From: Blastobasis lacticolella
Taxonomy: Eukaryota > Arthropoda > Insecta > Lepidoptera > Blastobasidae
Length of the DNA: 64,000 nucleotides
Assembly (NCBI GenBank): GCA_905147135.1
Contig: LR990060.1
Span: forward strand, 10,742,001-10,806,000
Direction: 5' to 3'
In this document: positions 13,001 through 21,689 of the stretch, piece after piece
Position numbering within the stretch: the first letter of the stretch is position 1
How the letters are laid out: each line of letters begins with the position of its first letter
Position numbers and translations under genes: made by a program
The notes under the pieces: model-generated
Seen by the model: only the letters and a program-made list of their open reading frames with translations
The model's database searches: none
What the model was told of the DNA's origin: nothing

Positions 13001-13685
13001 GAATGGTTTTGAGATTTGAACACTAATGAAAAAAAATATCTCAAGATGGCGTCGTGACCGCCTTTTGACATTTGAACAAGAAGTAGTAAGAGAGCTATGC
13101 ACAAAATAATCTAAAATAAGCAATGCACTCCAAGTTTAGATTTATAGGTAGTGTTTAATTCCTTGCTAAACACATATTAACTAATTGTTTTATTTGCAGA
13201 TGTCGCCTAATCTGCATTTAAAAGACTGATTTTTATTGTGTTCATTGCCTAATACCTACAGTTTGGATTGTTCATGTTACTCACTAATTGCTCAAGCTGT
13301 GTGTTTGGACTGCCATTTAATTTACAAATTCTAGCCAAGAGCCATAAACATTACGGTGAGGGGTAGAAGGCCACACAATTGCCAAACGAACGATAGACTG
13401 TTCAGCTGTTTTTAATAAAAATAACCGTTTCCAGCCTCCGTCAGTCGCTACCATTGAGACACTCGATATCTTTAGCACATAGGTAGTTGATTTTGAAGTG
13501 TACCATTTGTGTGTGATTCAAGACGAACTAAAAAAAATTCATAACACACTGCTACTCTATTTTTTAAATAATTTCTACGAGCTACTTCATGAATATCTCT
13601 ATTATAATACGATCTTCATCAATATTGTTTTAACTTATGTCCAACATCATTTCAGGAGGAGGATATCCCAGCTACTGTGCTGTGA
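3828..13685 (+). CDS. brp: Bruchpilot / ELKS-CAST (ERC) active-zone scaffold, partial gene (5' exons missing)
   Basis: Bruchpilot/ELKS proteins are coiled-coil scaffolds of the presynaptic active zone that hold calcium channels and tether vesicles. Exons at 3828-4016, 4678-4817, 4934-7103, 7978-8244, 8672-8877 and 9440-9503 join in phase into 1012 residues of almost unbroken heptad-rich, Glu/Lys/Arg/Gln coiled coil. The message can then end in a short exon (9890-9925) or continue through 10588-11265, 11510-11670, 11983-12130 and 12828-12962 to a last exon at 13200-13229 or 13656-13685. In the long form, LEEALKDS..VAAEREKV and ILEEAISEKDSQIAELE match the conserved ELKS C-terminal region (Cast family). 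Through 13656-13685 the long form would add 383 residues (1395 in the window). The N-terminal part lies left of the window. An unrelated long coiled-coil protein is the alternative, but the C-terminal match makes that unlikely. Exon borders are inferred from splice sites and phase. Confidence 0.82.
4080..4215. repeat. Dispersed repeat fragment in brp intron
   Basis: Contains GCGACTCTTTCCGGCTTCGC and ATCGAAATCCGTTGCGTGG, related to the repeat at 18240-18460 (ACTTCGTTCGCG, AAAATCCGTTCCGTAG, then ACAGACGGCGGGCGACTTCG). The class is unknown to me. Confidence 0.4.
4678..4817 (+). CDS. brp: brp exon
   Basis: Starts MERDNAMTEMEIMKEKLDKA after the acceptor TATTACAG (AG at 4676-4677) and ends with AG|GTACAT at 4818. 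The length of 140 nt leaves two bases of an Arg codon that the next exon completes. The frame is coiled coil throughout. Confidence 0.78.
4934..7103 (+). CDS. brp: brp large central coiled-coil exon
   Basis: A 2170-nt exon from acceptor TTTTACAG (AG at 4932-4933) to donor CAG|GTCAGT at 7104. It completes the split Arg codon and then encodes about 723 residues with no stop, beginning SQNEIYRLQNKIDILEADKD. The sequence is a continuous coiled coil with recurrent words such as RLQ, LEK, ELER and ERDK. It is very charged and poor in Gly, Pro and Trp. From about 6840 on, codons become GC-rich and Ala-rich (AEKAKAIAAERALAECQQRL), with Gln-rich stretches. This is the elongated rod expected to space the active zone from the cytoplasm. 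Frames read on the other strand here are shadows. Confidence 0.85.
7104..7977 (+). other. brp intron, no other feature seen
   Basis: An 874-nt intron with donor GTCAGT and acceptor TTTTTAATGACAG. It is T/A-rich, and I see no repeat family or conserved exon in it. Confidence 0.55.
7978..8244 (+). CDS. brp: brp exon with GC donor
   Basis: Eighty-nine codons, phase 0 at both ends, starting LDLREANKKLQAAGTQNAK and ending QMDQMEASLRK. The 3' border is a non-canonical but well-formed GC donor, AAG|GCAAGT (8245-8250). Without splicing there the frame stops seven codons later. Coiled coil. Confidence 0.75.
8346..8535 (-). repeat. LINE-like repeat fragment in brp intron
   Basis: The reverse complement matches 22060-22210: both contain AAGGTAGCCAGC, a CACAGGCATGA-type word and CACAGTGACAAC. 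It lies in the intron 8245-8671. Confidence 0.5.
8672..8877 (+). CDS. brp: brp exon
   Basis: Starts AGGSTAAVTDLNKKLTEQQK after AG at 8670-8671 and ends LQ plus two bases before GTAAGT (8878). The 206 nt give phase 2, and the next exon supplies the third base. Gln/Glu-rich coiled coil. The frame stays open upstream to 8624, so the acceptor choice rests on phase and on the AG. The pyrimidine tract is weak. Confidence 0.7.
9131..9395 (-). mobile_element. SINE-like element, family A, in brp intron
   Basis: Family A copy with an 11-bp target duplication (9120-9130 TTATGTATGTT; 9396-9406 TTATGTATATT). It lies in the intron between 8877 and 9440 and ends about 35 bp before the next acceptor. Confidence 0.75.
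9440..9503 (+). CDS. brp: brp small exon before the C-terminal choice
   Basis: A 64-nt exon that completes Gln and then reads SIRNLQAKMKSQQQAQAQRE plus Glu. Acceptor GATTCTCAG, donor GAG|GTATGT (9504). It ends in phase 0, so both the 9890 exon and the 10588 exon can follow in frame. Confidence 0.72.
9890..9925 (+). CDS. brp: brp alternative short terminal exon
   Basis: After a strong acceptor (CTGTTCCACGCTGCAG, AG at 9888-9889), phase 0 reading gives AGPAGFLKSFF and then TAA at 9923-9925. A poly(A) signal follows about 500 nt downstream (10431-10436). This would give a form without the ELKS-like C-terminal region. The hydrophobic, Phe-rich tail is unlike the charged rod before it. The exon call rests on the splice site, the phase and the poly(A) signal, not on a recalled homologue. 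Confidence 0.6.
   Translation, partial: AGPAGFLKSFF
9926..10436 (+). other. Putative 3' UTR of the short brp form
   Basis: AT-rich, without repeats I recognise, running to the AATAAA at 10431. In the long form this is intron. Confidence 0.45.
10431..10436 (+). terminator. Poly(A) signal for the short brp form
   Basis: Canonical AATAAA followed within 60 nt by T-rich and GT-containing sequence. Confidence 0.5.
10588..11265 (+). CDS. brp: brp long-form exon, ELKS-like C-terminal region begins
   Basis: A 226-codon exon, phase 0 at both ends, from the acceptor CATCGTTTAG (AG at 10586-10587) to the donor AAG|GTAATT. It starts DLAKARQGEIAAVNDLANVM. Two parts are visible: a less regular Ser/Phe-containing stretch (KKSQSFFELQKSGKVVDRL), then coiled coil that ends with LELEEALKDSFMVAAEREKV, the block that matches the vertebrate ELKS/CAST C-terminal part. 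Codons are more AT-rich than in the central exon. Confidence 0.75.
11510..11670 (+). CDS. brp: brp long-form exon with Cys pair
   Basis: Starts MRKMEQRIRSLQNASALSCE after AATTCCAG and ends before GTGAGT at 11671, leaving two bases (GT). It contains CETC and a later single Cys within a coiled-coil frame (LKRFKRLETALQHCEESRDL). It continues the ELKS-like region. Confidence 0.7.
11983..12130 (+). CDS. brp: brp long-form exon with the ELKS SEKD block
   Basis: Completes a Val codon and reads QNILEEAISEKDSQIAELEI, then LKNERDKLLNRLKIE, before GTAAGC. The order of a SEKD-x-x-I-A-x-L-E block followed by LKxExDxLxxxLK is that of the conserved C-terminal part of ELKS/CAST. This is the strongest family evidence in the gene. 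Confidence 0.78.
12131..12827 (+). other. brp intron, no feature recognised
   Basis: Donor GTAAGC, acceptor TAATTTCTAG. I see no repeat family or conserved exon. Confidence 0.5.
12828..12962 (+). CDS. brp: brp long-form penultimate exon
   Basis: Forty-five codons, phase 0 at both ends: NEKIVEIQREALQEPISPTD and so on to ADDHIAVCEEN, then the donor AAT|GTAATT. It is acidic and not coiled coil, as expected for the linker after the ELKS coiled coil. If the donor were skipped, the frame would run 18 codons into the intron before TGA. Confidence 0.65.
13200..13229 (+). CDS. brp: Candidate last brp exon, option 1
   Basis: The acceptor GTTTTATTTGCAG (AG at 13198-13199) has the better pyrimidine tract of the two options. 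Phase 0 reading gives MSPNLHLKD and TGA. An AATAAA lies at 13414-13419. The peptide has no feature that I recognise. Confidence 0.35.
   Translation: MSPNLHLKD
13414..13419 (+). terminator. Poly(A) signal after option 1
   Basis: AATAAA in TTTTTAATAAAAAT. It would serve a message ending in the exon at 13200-13229. Confidence 0.3.
13656..13685 (+). CDS. brp: Candidate last brp exon, option 2
   Basis: The acceptor AACATCATTTCAG (AG at 13654-13655) leads in phase 0 to EEDIPATVL and TGA. It extends the acidic run of the previous exon (CEEN-EED). It ends in T-V-L, which fits a class I PDZ ligand (S/T-x-hydrophobic). Vertebrate ELKS also ends in a PDZ ligand after acidic residues, so this option fits the family better even though its pyrimidine tract is weaker. 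Confidence 0.42.
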   Translation, partial: EEDIPATVL

Positions 13686-14033
13686 CGTCAAAGCTAAGTC
13701 AAACCGTAAATCTCTCTGTGGCCTTAGCCTCATTAGCACCTTTTGTCATCATAGTCACCCGCTACCTTACCAACCATCATCGCTTAATTCACTCGAGCAT
13801 ACTAACAGCCAATATTTAAAACAAAAAAAGAAAGTATTACCTCCCGCTTTCGTATTTATCACAGAGTAAAAGACACTCCCTGGGATCGGTAGGGCATGCC
13901 AAAACAGTTGTAATTTCGCTGCTGTTTTTACTCTGTGGTTTTCATCGTCAATAGGTTTTTTATCGGGTCCCCATTTAATATTTATTAGGACCAAAGAGTT
14001 TTAATTTTTTTTTTAAGAGTTTTGATTTATGTA

Positions 14034-14039
14034 AATAAA
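14034..14039 (+). terminator. Poly(A) signal after option 2
   Basis: AATAAA in GTAAATAAAAATTG followed by T-rich sequence, about 350 nt after the TGA at 13683-13685. Confidence 0.45.
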
Positions 14040-14055
14040 AATTGTTATTTTTTTA

Positions 14056-15960
14056 AGTTTTTGTTTCATTTTTTTCTACCCACCGTTTTGTTTAATGTTT
14101 TCTTTGACGATAACGAAAGTCTGAGAAGTATAAAGAACAAATGTACCTAAATATTTTATCACCATCCTAATGGAACCAAATTATTTATATTTATTGTAAT
14201 CTAATTGTAATTTTACCTATATTTATTACACTTGTTATAAAAATTGTATACTTACCTGTTTAGAGCAATAATTTGAACTATAAATCAATATTCTTCATAG
14301 TTGAAATCCATGTCGGTGTCTATTTTTATCAGTAGTTAAATTAATGAACATTATAACTGCCTCACTATTTTATTTTAATAATACCTACATAAATAATATA
14401 GTAAGTATCTAATGTAACTATGTAAGTAGACCATCCTTCTTGAATTGAGTTTAAATTTAGAAAACTATGTATTACATTAACCTATTTCACAAAACGCTAT
14501 GTACTTTCTAAATTAATTAATTTAATAGACACTGCAAATGTATCAGTAACTTTGATCTCATATAGGTAACGTTGATTGTTTATAATTAGACTTATTTGCA
14601 GGTTAAAAATGTTATTGGTAGCGAAATATCTGTGCTATAATATTAACATATCATGCACAAAGTATAATGGAAGAGGTTCAGGCTTGCCGTCAGCATATCA
14701 TTACCTATATACCTAAAAGATAAATAAAGTAAACTCCATGTCCAATAAAATTCCTATGAAAAACTTTGATGTTAAAAATTACCTTCGTCAATGATGCTTG
14801 TGAAATATTATATGAAGCACTGCCTTACATTCTAAGTATAGTTCTTGAGACGTAAGCTTTGATTTTGCTTGTATAGGACTCCGCTGCCCTATTGTGGCTT
14901 ATGCCACATGCCAGTAGGAACCAACAGCTTTTCCCAGGCAGCTATTTAAATAGGTACGCCAATTAATAATATCATAGAGCCACAATATTATTACATTCTT
15001 ACGAGCTTTTTTATAATATTGTCTATATACAACAGTATTACATTTAAATTTAAATATAATCTGAAAGCCTACGGAATCCAATTTGTGAAAAATCATTCAA
15101 AATCCCGTAACTAAAGTTGTCTACATAGAAAAATGCTGAAAATAATTTGTACCTAATATAGTTAAGTGTAATTCCTTAATTATTAAGCCACAGTTAACAA
15201 TACGTAAAAGCTTATTGCTGTTTTAAGCAATTGTTTTTAAATAGTGTGAAAAGAGAAGCCTAATTTCATAAATTGGATTATCGCACGTGACATCTAAATA
15301 CGAACATCGAATGATTTTGTGTTCTACAAAACGCGCCTACTCGCCTATTCAGGAAAGAGAATAACAGTGTGAAATGTCTGAGAAGTGAAATTTTTCGCCT
15401 GAAGTCGTTATTTTGAAATGGTTTCGAATCAATGCCTTTCTCCAATCCCAATCAATGTTAGGCTGTCATCTATTTACCCTTGTTCGAACCTTGTCTAATT
15501 ATAATCCCGTATTATATTGTTTTATTCCACAGATATTGATAATTTAACTATAGTGTTGGCAATTTATGGCTTGTACACGGTCGCTGAATGTAGTGTGTAT
15601 TTGTATGGTAGGTGGGATGTATAGAGCGCCGCCATGTTGGATTGGAAGCGCACCGACTCTATTTTTGAATTTCAAATTCAGAATAATGTTTGACACTTCG
15701 TATTTTTTTAAATTTCGATTTATTTTTCTAACGCAAAAGTCTCGGTGCGTTCTGCGATGCAACATAGCGGCCTGAGCGACTTAAATTTTTTGTATTGACT
15801 CAAGTGTGTAGTTGAAATGTACGATCAAGTCACAATAATTATTATGGTATTAAAGTAAAATGATATTAGTTACTTGTTACATAATATAATGGTATAAAAT
15901 AAACAGTTGGTCGTATTGTTTCACACGTTGTATTGACCGAAATTATGCTGAAAAAATATA
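14056..15960. other. AT-rich intergenic stretch, no gene
   Basis: Very AT-rich with only short open frames. I see no named repeat or conserved coding segment. A small GC-richer patch near 15620-15650 (GCGCCGCCATGTTGGATTGG) has no clear role. Confidence 0.45.
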
Positions 15961-16339
15961 AAATACATGTTCTTTGAAAATATAATATCTTCATATACGG
16001 AACGGTATTGTTTGTTTTCTTTTAGTGCCTCATCTAAACTAATATTGCAGAGAAAATATTTTGTTTACATTTTAATCGATAAACTCAAAAACTACTTCAC
16101 CGCACCGATCGTAAAAATTCTTCACCTGCGCCAAACTATCAAACAGGCGCCCAGAAAGGACACTAGCAAAAAGTATGCTGTAAAAGTGCCTGAAAAGTTA
16201 CGCAATGCACAACGTCCTGCAATAGTAGTTAGCTGCACTATGAACGAACGGACATACATTAAGCTAGCTTCGTTGTGCAAGTTCGTTGAACGCAAAATAA
16301 ACGTTCCAGAGCCGTTCCCGCAGGAGCCACATTGAATTT

Positions 16340-16478
16340 AGGGAGCCATATGGAATGGAGCCTATGTCTTCTAAGCTATATTCCTACAAAATTTCATCAG
16401 AATCCGTTTTGTAAATTTTGCGTGAAGGGGTAACAAACTACCTTACAAACTTTCGCATTTATAATATTAGTAGGACGT
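16340..16478 (+). repeat. Dispersed repeat 3' end
   Basis: Contains AAAATTTCATCAGAATCCG and ends CATTTATAATATTAGTAGGA, a recurrent 3' end of interspersed insect repeats. The 122-codon frame to its left (15967-16335) has no recognisable domain. Confidence 0.45.
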
Positions 16479-16599
16479 ATGCCGATGGTCTGTTAACTCT
16501 ACAGGTGACTGTACATATTGACGTAGAGTAGAGCTAGGCCCCATTGCAGGACGTTGCACAATGCAACAGTTGCATAACTTTTGAAGCAATGTTTTGCTT

Positions 16600-16965
16600 G
16601 AATCCCTCATTGGACATCAAGTTCCGAGTGTGATAGTTAGGTTCACTCGAGCTTCAACCCCGGCTTCCGCTAGGGTCCGTTATCTTGCATTTTCTTCTCA
16701 CTTAGCCGGGCTCTCGCAACTGACTCTACTATATCAATCCATCGCTTCTTGGGCCTCCAGCAGGTCCTCTTTTTCTGATACGGATATGTTCAGGCAAATA
16801 TTTCCCTACCCGCGTACCCCTGGAGCTTACACAGAACAAGATAAAACCAGCGCAGATGAGCCTGTTTAATCTTATTCGTAATGTCTCTCAAGCCAAGGCG
16901 GCTACGAATGTACTTGATACGGACTCGGTCAAGTCTCAGTGGAGTCGTGTAACGTGGAGACTACA
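16600..16965 (-). mobile_element. RTE-like LINE fragment, diverged
   Basis: The minus strand matches the same C-terminal pol region as 31080-31356 (complement of CAATCCATCGCTTCTTGGG, which encodes KKRWID). The frame is broken. Confidence 0.55.
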
Positions 16966-17034
16966 ACGTGTAAAATTATTTGGACCAATGTATATTTTCT
17001 GAGTGAACATGTAGTACCTACATTAGTTTTATAT

Positions 17035-17245
17035 GATGTACATTTGTTGAATGCTAACGAATGCTCTTTATGGTGAGGGAAAACATCGTGATGAAACCTG
17101 CACATTCAGGGTAGCAGAGTCACGGAGGTCAGATGGCAGTCGCTCATCTGTAATTACCTGATCTGCCAAATCCTGGATCATGGTCAAGGCGGATCCCAGG
17201 CCCTCGTGCACGGGAGCATAACAATACCGAAAAGATGATTATTAT
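17035..17245 (+). mobile_element. tRNA-Ser-type SINE (family E), 3' part
   Basis: Plus-oriented 3' portion: CATCGTGATGAAACCTGCA, then CGGAGGTCAGATGGCAG, then CTGCCAAATCCTGGATCATG, followed by an ATT-rich tail. The tRNA-like head is missing. Confidence 0.6.
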
Positions 17246-17284
17246 TATTTTTTATGTAATATTTTTCCAACAGATCGTGGTTGA

Positions 17285-17410
17285 TTCGTTTATGTTAAAA
17301 AAAATTATAATATTTAAAGGGATGCAAACGAGCAAGCAAGTCACCTGATGGTAAGTGATCACCGCCGCTCATGGACATTCGCAACACCAATGGGGTCACG
17401 TACTGCCAGG
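17285..17410. repeat. Dispersed repeat fragment
   Basis: CAAGTCACCTGATGGTAAG and ATGGACATTCGCAACACCAA relate to repeat tails in which a CATCAGGTG word is followed by a gene-poor T/A-rich end. Probably a LINE 3' tail in minus orientation. Confidence 0.4.
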
Positions 17411-17536
17411 TTATTTATAGTTCAGAGGGTTGGAATTGGATAATGTTCATTGGAACGAATACGCGGTCAAAGTACGACTGGTCCATTGCACCGCTTGGGT
17501 GCCCAACCAGTCGCACTGGGGTTAAACGATTATTAC

Positions 17537-17737
17537 ATTTGACTAATTTTAGTAGCCTAAATTCAGAAGCAGAAGCCGTTAGAGCATATCTAAGTGGAAT
17601 GTATTGCTTATAAAATAAGGTAAATTTTTGTATCGCGGCTTTTAAAAACGGAGTGACACGTCGTGAAGCGTACATTCCACTTTGATATACTCTTACGCTT
17701 CTTGCTTCTGCATTTAGGCTACTAAGCTTAGTCAAAT
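17537..17737. repeat. Long inverted repeat (67-bp arms)
   Basis: The left arm 17537-17603 and right arm 17671-17737 are reverse complements over about 67 bp with roughly ten mismatches, separated by a 67-bp spacer. Both ends carry the word ATTTGACTAA and both inner ends GGAATGTA. Open frames cross it on both strands (for example SSLNAEARSVRVYQSGMY on minus), so it may derive from a coding fragment that was copied in inverted order. Confidence 0.75.
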
Positions 17738-17904
17738 ATTATAAGCGCGGTAGGCCGGTCGCAGTTTAGATACTATTCGCTCGTAGGCATCGTGCGTTTC
17801 GTGCGTGTCGCACGAATGAAATTTGTATCGAATGTGACGCATCTTGTAGTGCGTGTGCCAGGGTGACTTGTCCAAATACCTTTCCCATTGTATTGGTGCG
17901 CTAA

Positions 17905-18239
17905 ATGGTCCTCTTTTGGATCACCGTAGTAGTACGTCGTCGTGTCCAAATCATCAAAGAAACAATAGTACAAATTAATGCGGTTGGTAGTCGCTATATG
18001 TTGGTATCATTTAGTGACATCTATCGTGAAGTAGAGAAACTACTAGTACAATCTCTGAACCAGTGGTTTAAGGATTTGACGCTACTTGACACTAGATGGA
18101 ATAAACTTGAGTTTCAAATAATTATTTTTATAAATTAAGGGTTTATAAATTGTTGAAAATGGTGTCATACTAAATATCTACTTATTTAATACTAAAGTAT
18201 CTATAAAAATACATAACTTATTTCAATGAATAGGTTACA
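17905..18239. other. No gene recognised
   Basis: A 77-codon plus-strand frame (17905-18138) shows no known domain. Nothing else is recognised. Confidence 0.35.
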
Positions 18240-18460
18240 TGTATCTGTAACTATCACCCGGCGCGACTTCGTTCGCGTACACCTACTTTACCCCTACCTA
18301 CCCTTTTTTCTTGCTTATACACCTTCCTCTTGAATCACTCTATCTATTGTTCGAAACCGCATTAAAATCCGTTCCGTAGTTTAAAAGATCTAAGCGTACA
18401 TATACACAGACGGCGGGCGACTTCGTTTTATACGAAGTAAAGAATATTTACTTACATTTA
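18240..18460. repeat. Dispersed repeat (same family as 4080-4215)
   Basis: Contains CGGCGCGACTTCGTTCGCG at one end, AAACCGCATTAAAATCCG in the middle, and ACAGACGGCGGGCGACTTCG near the other end. The ends resemble each other, so it may be a DNA element. Class unknown. Confidence 0.45.
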
Positions 18461-18884
18461 TTAGTTTATAGAAGGAATACAAGATACGGAGCGAAGTACT
18501 TAACTACCTACAAAGTCATCTAGTTGTTATGTTAGGTATTAAATGAAACATGTGTTTGTCAGTATCACAAAAACAAGAGGAAGTCGCCGACACCGGAAAC
18601 AGGTGATAGCAGCCGTCAGAATACAAATTTTTATTGTAGGCGTCGGAAAATAGAACTAACTTTTTGTGTGCAACTAAATCTTTACCGGTTTATGTTTTTG
18701 GAAAATTAGCGCCTCTATAATTTACTAATGTCGTTTTGGTGGCGTGTAGGTATCTGTTGGTGACATTCGGCGCAATGTCGACGGTGCATTTGGTTTTTTG
18801 GTTGTGTAGGTACAATTTTGTCATGAAATATTGTTATTTATTACTAACTGTTGGAACTCCGTGCTGACTGTTGGCAGAAGGTGG

Positions 18885-18970
18885 CACGGACAGAGTGGAA
18901 TGGAACATCTTTTGCGTCGGAGGCCAAGACTCATTTTGGGTCGTTGCGTCAACGTAGTCAGTATATATTA
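18885..18970 (+). mobile_element. RTE-like LINE 3' end fragment
   Basis: GTCGGAGGCCAAGACTCATT with TTGGGTCGTTGCGTCAACG is a diverged copy of the 3' end of the element at 60130-60501. Confidence 0.5.
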
Positions 18971-19170
18971 CAAAAAAAAATTGTATAAAGGATTAATTAT
19001 AAATTGATGATTAAATTCAGTAATGTAGGTTAGGTACTTACAACATAATAGTCTTATTTGATGATGAGTAAAAGATAAATTAATATACCTACATACCTAC
19101 CTGATTATATATTTTAAATTATGCTTTAGTTTATAATAATTTATATTATTAGTACCTATATAAGTGAGTA

Positions 19171-19411
19171 GAGCTCGTCTAGTTTAAAATGCCGCGCCCC
19201 ACTATCGCATTAACGCACACAAGCAAGTTTAAAATATGGACGCAATACTAATTGGTAATTGGTCATTCAGTTGCCGGTAAGATTCAAACGTAGGAGAACG
19301 CGTCGTTCATTGGCTCCCACACAGATGAAGTGTCGTTATCAATATTTGCACTCACACATCGAAATCAACTAACTAAGTAGTGGGGCGCGTCATTTTAGAC
19401 TAGACGAGCTC
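19171..19411 (+). mobile_element. TA-flanked MITE, family M1, copy 1
   Basis: About 34-bp terminal inverted repeats start GAGCTCGTCTAG and continue to the word GACGCGCCCCACTA. The left flank is TA (19169-19170), while the right flank reads AA. Same orientation as the copy at 51208. The TA target suggests a Tc1/mariner-type source transposase. Confidence 0.8.
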
Positions 19412-19499
19412 AACCTACAGGTACCTTACCATGTGAAATTAAAATCAAATGTCAGAGATTACACCAGCAAAAGTAAGTCGCAAGTACAAGCTCGATGAA

Positions 19500-19560
19500 A
19501 AGGCATAAAACCGGCGTTTGTGGAGATCTCTGGGGGAGTCTATGATGATGTTGATGCTGA
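19500..19560 (+). mobile_element. RTE-like 3' end fragment
   Basis: TTTGTGGAGATCTCTGGGG followed by a GATGATGTTGATG tail, as in the copy at 23073-23322. Confidence 0.55.
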
Positions 19561-19865
19561 AGTACGAGATTGTCTTTAAGTAAAGAATCAATCCCAATAT
19601 CTATAGAGACTCTACAGTAGGCATTATGTGACATCACCATAAATTGTATGGAAAATTACAACTACCTATCCTGAGTAAGTACCATACATACTTATTTTTA
19701 TTTAGGAGGTAGGTAACGTCACTCGCTAAAGGTCATACACCCCAGCACGTCAGGCGTGATCCACAGATCTATAGATCCCCACAGTTTAAGTATAGCGCGC
19801 ATTGTACGGCGGTAGCTGCCATGCCACCTGTTTCCGGTAGCAGGGGGCCACTTCCGGTGGCCACT

Positions 19866-20870
19866 TTATTATAGTACCTAAGTTTGTTATAGTTATAAAC
19901 ATATTTTTGTAATTAAAATCCTTAGTTACCTAGTTTAAAATACGTAAATGTAGGTTCAATACAAGAGCATAAGTGGATTACCGCTCCAATAACAAAATCC
20001 TTTGCACTTACAGCGACATACGAGTATTTGATGCATCATTAGCTAAGATATGTTTGCTAAAAGAATTTGCATTAGATGTAGTTTAGACCTAAAGAACTCG
20101 TCTTAGACCCTGAAGGTACTGTTTATATTATAAATAGAAATTTAATTCATAATTGCTATTTAACAACTGCACAGGATTATTATTCTTTAGATGGTCATGA
20201 ACTTATACTCTTGTTTTGTACCTAGCAAATATAATCATCATATTTCTTTGCAATACTGTGCAGTCGCTAAACTATTTTTATAGCATTAATGAATTAGATT
20301 TTTATTCACTGTAAGTATAAAAAATACCCTGGGTTTAAAAGACGAGTCCTTAGGGCATATGGGACAGCTAATGCTCCCTTCTTTTAGCAAACTGATTTTG
20401 GCTAAAGATGCACCAAATACTGTAGCGGGATAGGAAAATATTAAGGAAGTCGTAATGCACATCTGCTCTTGTAATGTACATAATGAACAACTGTTAACAT
20501 AGAACCTGACACAATGTAAAACACTGATAAGGTATACCAAGGGACCAGTGAAGTCTTTTTTTAAATTGGGTTAAAGGCAAAATGTTGGCATTAGATTCAG
20601 ACAGCCAAAGGCAAGTTAGGATTAAAAAGCTATTATAGCTAATTTTAGTATTTTTTGTCCACACAAAAACTACCAATTCGTGTCCATTGCATGATTAAAG
20701 GTTCAGGCGACGGTGACTGCATACAATTATGTTGGTTTTTTTGATATCGCGTGGTTGAAACAATTTTAAATTCATCGTAAATACGTGGTTTTTTACGATT
20801 TTAAATGATTTAGTATCATTATAGTTGGCGGCACAGACTAATAAATGACAGGGAGGTAGCTTACTTTTTA
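19866..20870. other. Intergenic, no gene
   Basis: AT-rich with short open frames only. I see no recognised repeat. Confidence 0.4.
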
Positions 20871-21117
20871 ACCCTCGACGAAAAGAGAGGGGTTTTATAA
20901 GTTTGACGGGTGTAGGTATCTGTGAATCTGGGTATAAGTGTGTTTGACTGTTTTCGTACCTAGCACCCTATTGGATAAATAGATTTCGATGCGGTTTTCT
21001 TTATTTCAAAGCCACTTTAGTCGAAATGGTTCTTAGCTTTGTTTCATTAAAATTGGTTCAGTAGTTTGGAAAATATTTGAGTATGTGTCCTTGGTCGGGT
21101 GGTTTAATTATTTGCTG
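20871..21117 (+). repeat. Dispersed repeat family G
   Basis: Starts AACCCTCGACGAAAAGAGAG, then GGGGTTTTATAAGTTTGACG, and contains GATTTCGATGCGGTTTTC and TTCTTAGCTTTGTTTCATTA. Other copies are at 24955, 32810, 35180, 39738, 41491, 41725, 61145 and 63945. It is a common lepidopteran interspersed repeat whose class I cannot assign. Confidence 0.6.
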
Positions 21118-21402
21118 TCGGTAAGTTCGTTAGCTGATGGTATTGTGTTTGACAGGATTCAGCCAATACCAACCCCTTTCCGTCAACGTCCGACAGGCCC
21201 GTAGAAGTACACAAATGTCTAGCTCAGACCTGATAGAAGGGACCACCGAAAACCCAGAAAATTGTGTGTATTGTCGACACTGAAGTTTCCAACCCTGCCA
21301 AGTGTGGAGGCAAAACATCCAATGTGGAAGAGATTAAAGTCCAGTAGATGTTTAAAACTGTTGTCTCTTCTTTATAGTATCGAAAATCTACGTACTAACA
21401 AT

Positions 21403-21664
21403 CATCATCACAGCCCATAACAGTCCACTGCAGGACTTAGGACCTCTCCATCAAAAAGGGAGGTTATTGCCATAATCTCCACGCTTGGCAGGCGGGTTGG
21501 AGATCGCAGTGTTATAATATAACAATGCAAAATACTGCTGCCCATTTTCCAGTCTACGCAGGCGCTTAAATCTTTTGCCTCGAAAACATTAGTCGCCTTG
21601 TACGACACCCATGAGTGTAAGGGGTTGGTGCTATTCTACTCTGCCGGACACCACACGGCCGGCG
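21403..21664 (-). mobile_element. SINE-like element, family A
   Basis: 262 bp with a perfect 11-bp target duplication GTACTAACAAT (21392-21402 and 21665-21675). It is the clearest full-length copy. On the minus strand it begins CGCCGGCCGTGTGGTGTCC and ends GGGCTGTGATGATGAT. Confidence 0.85.
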
Positions 21665-21689
21665 GTACTAACAATATTACTCCTATAAT

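Noticed and set aside
15967..16335. 122-codon plus frame
   Set aside because: No recognisable domain, AT-rich start, next to a dispersed repeat. No splice or homology support.
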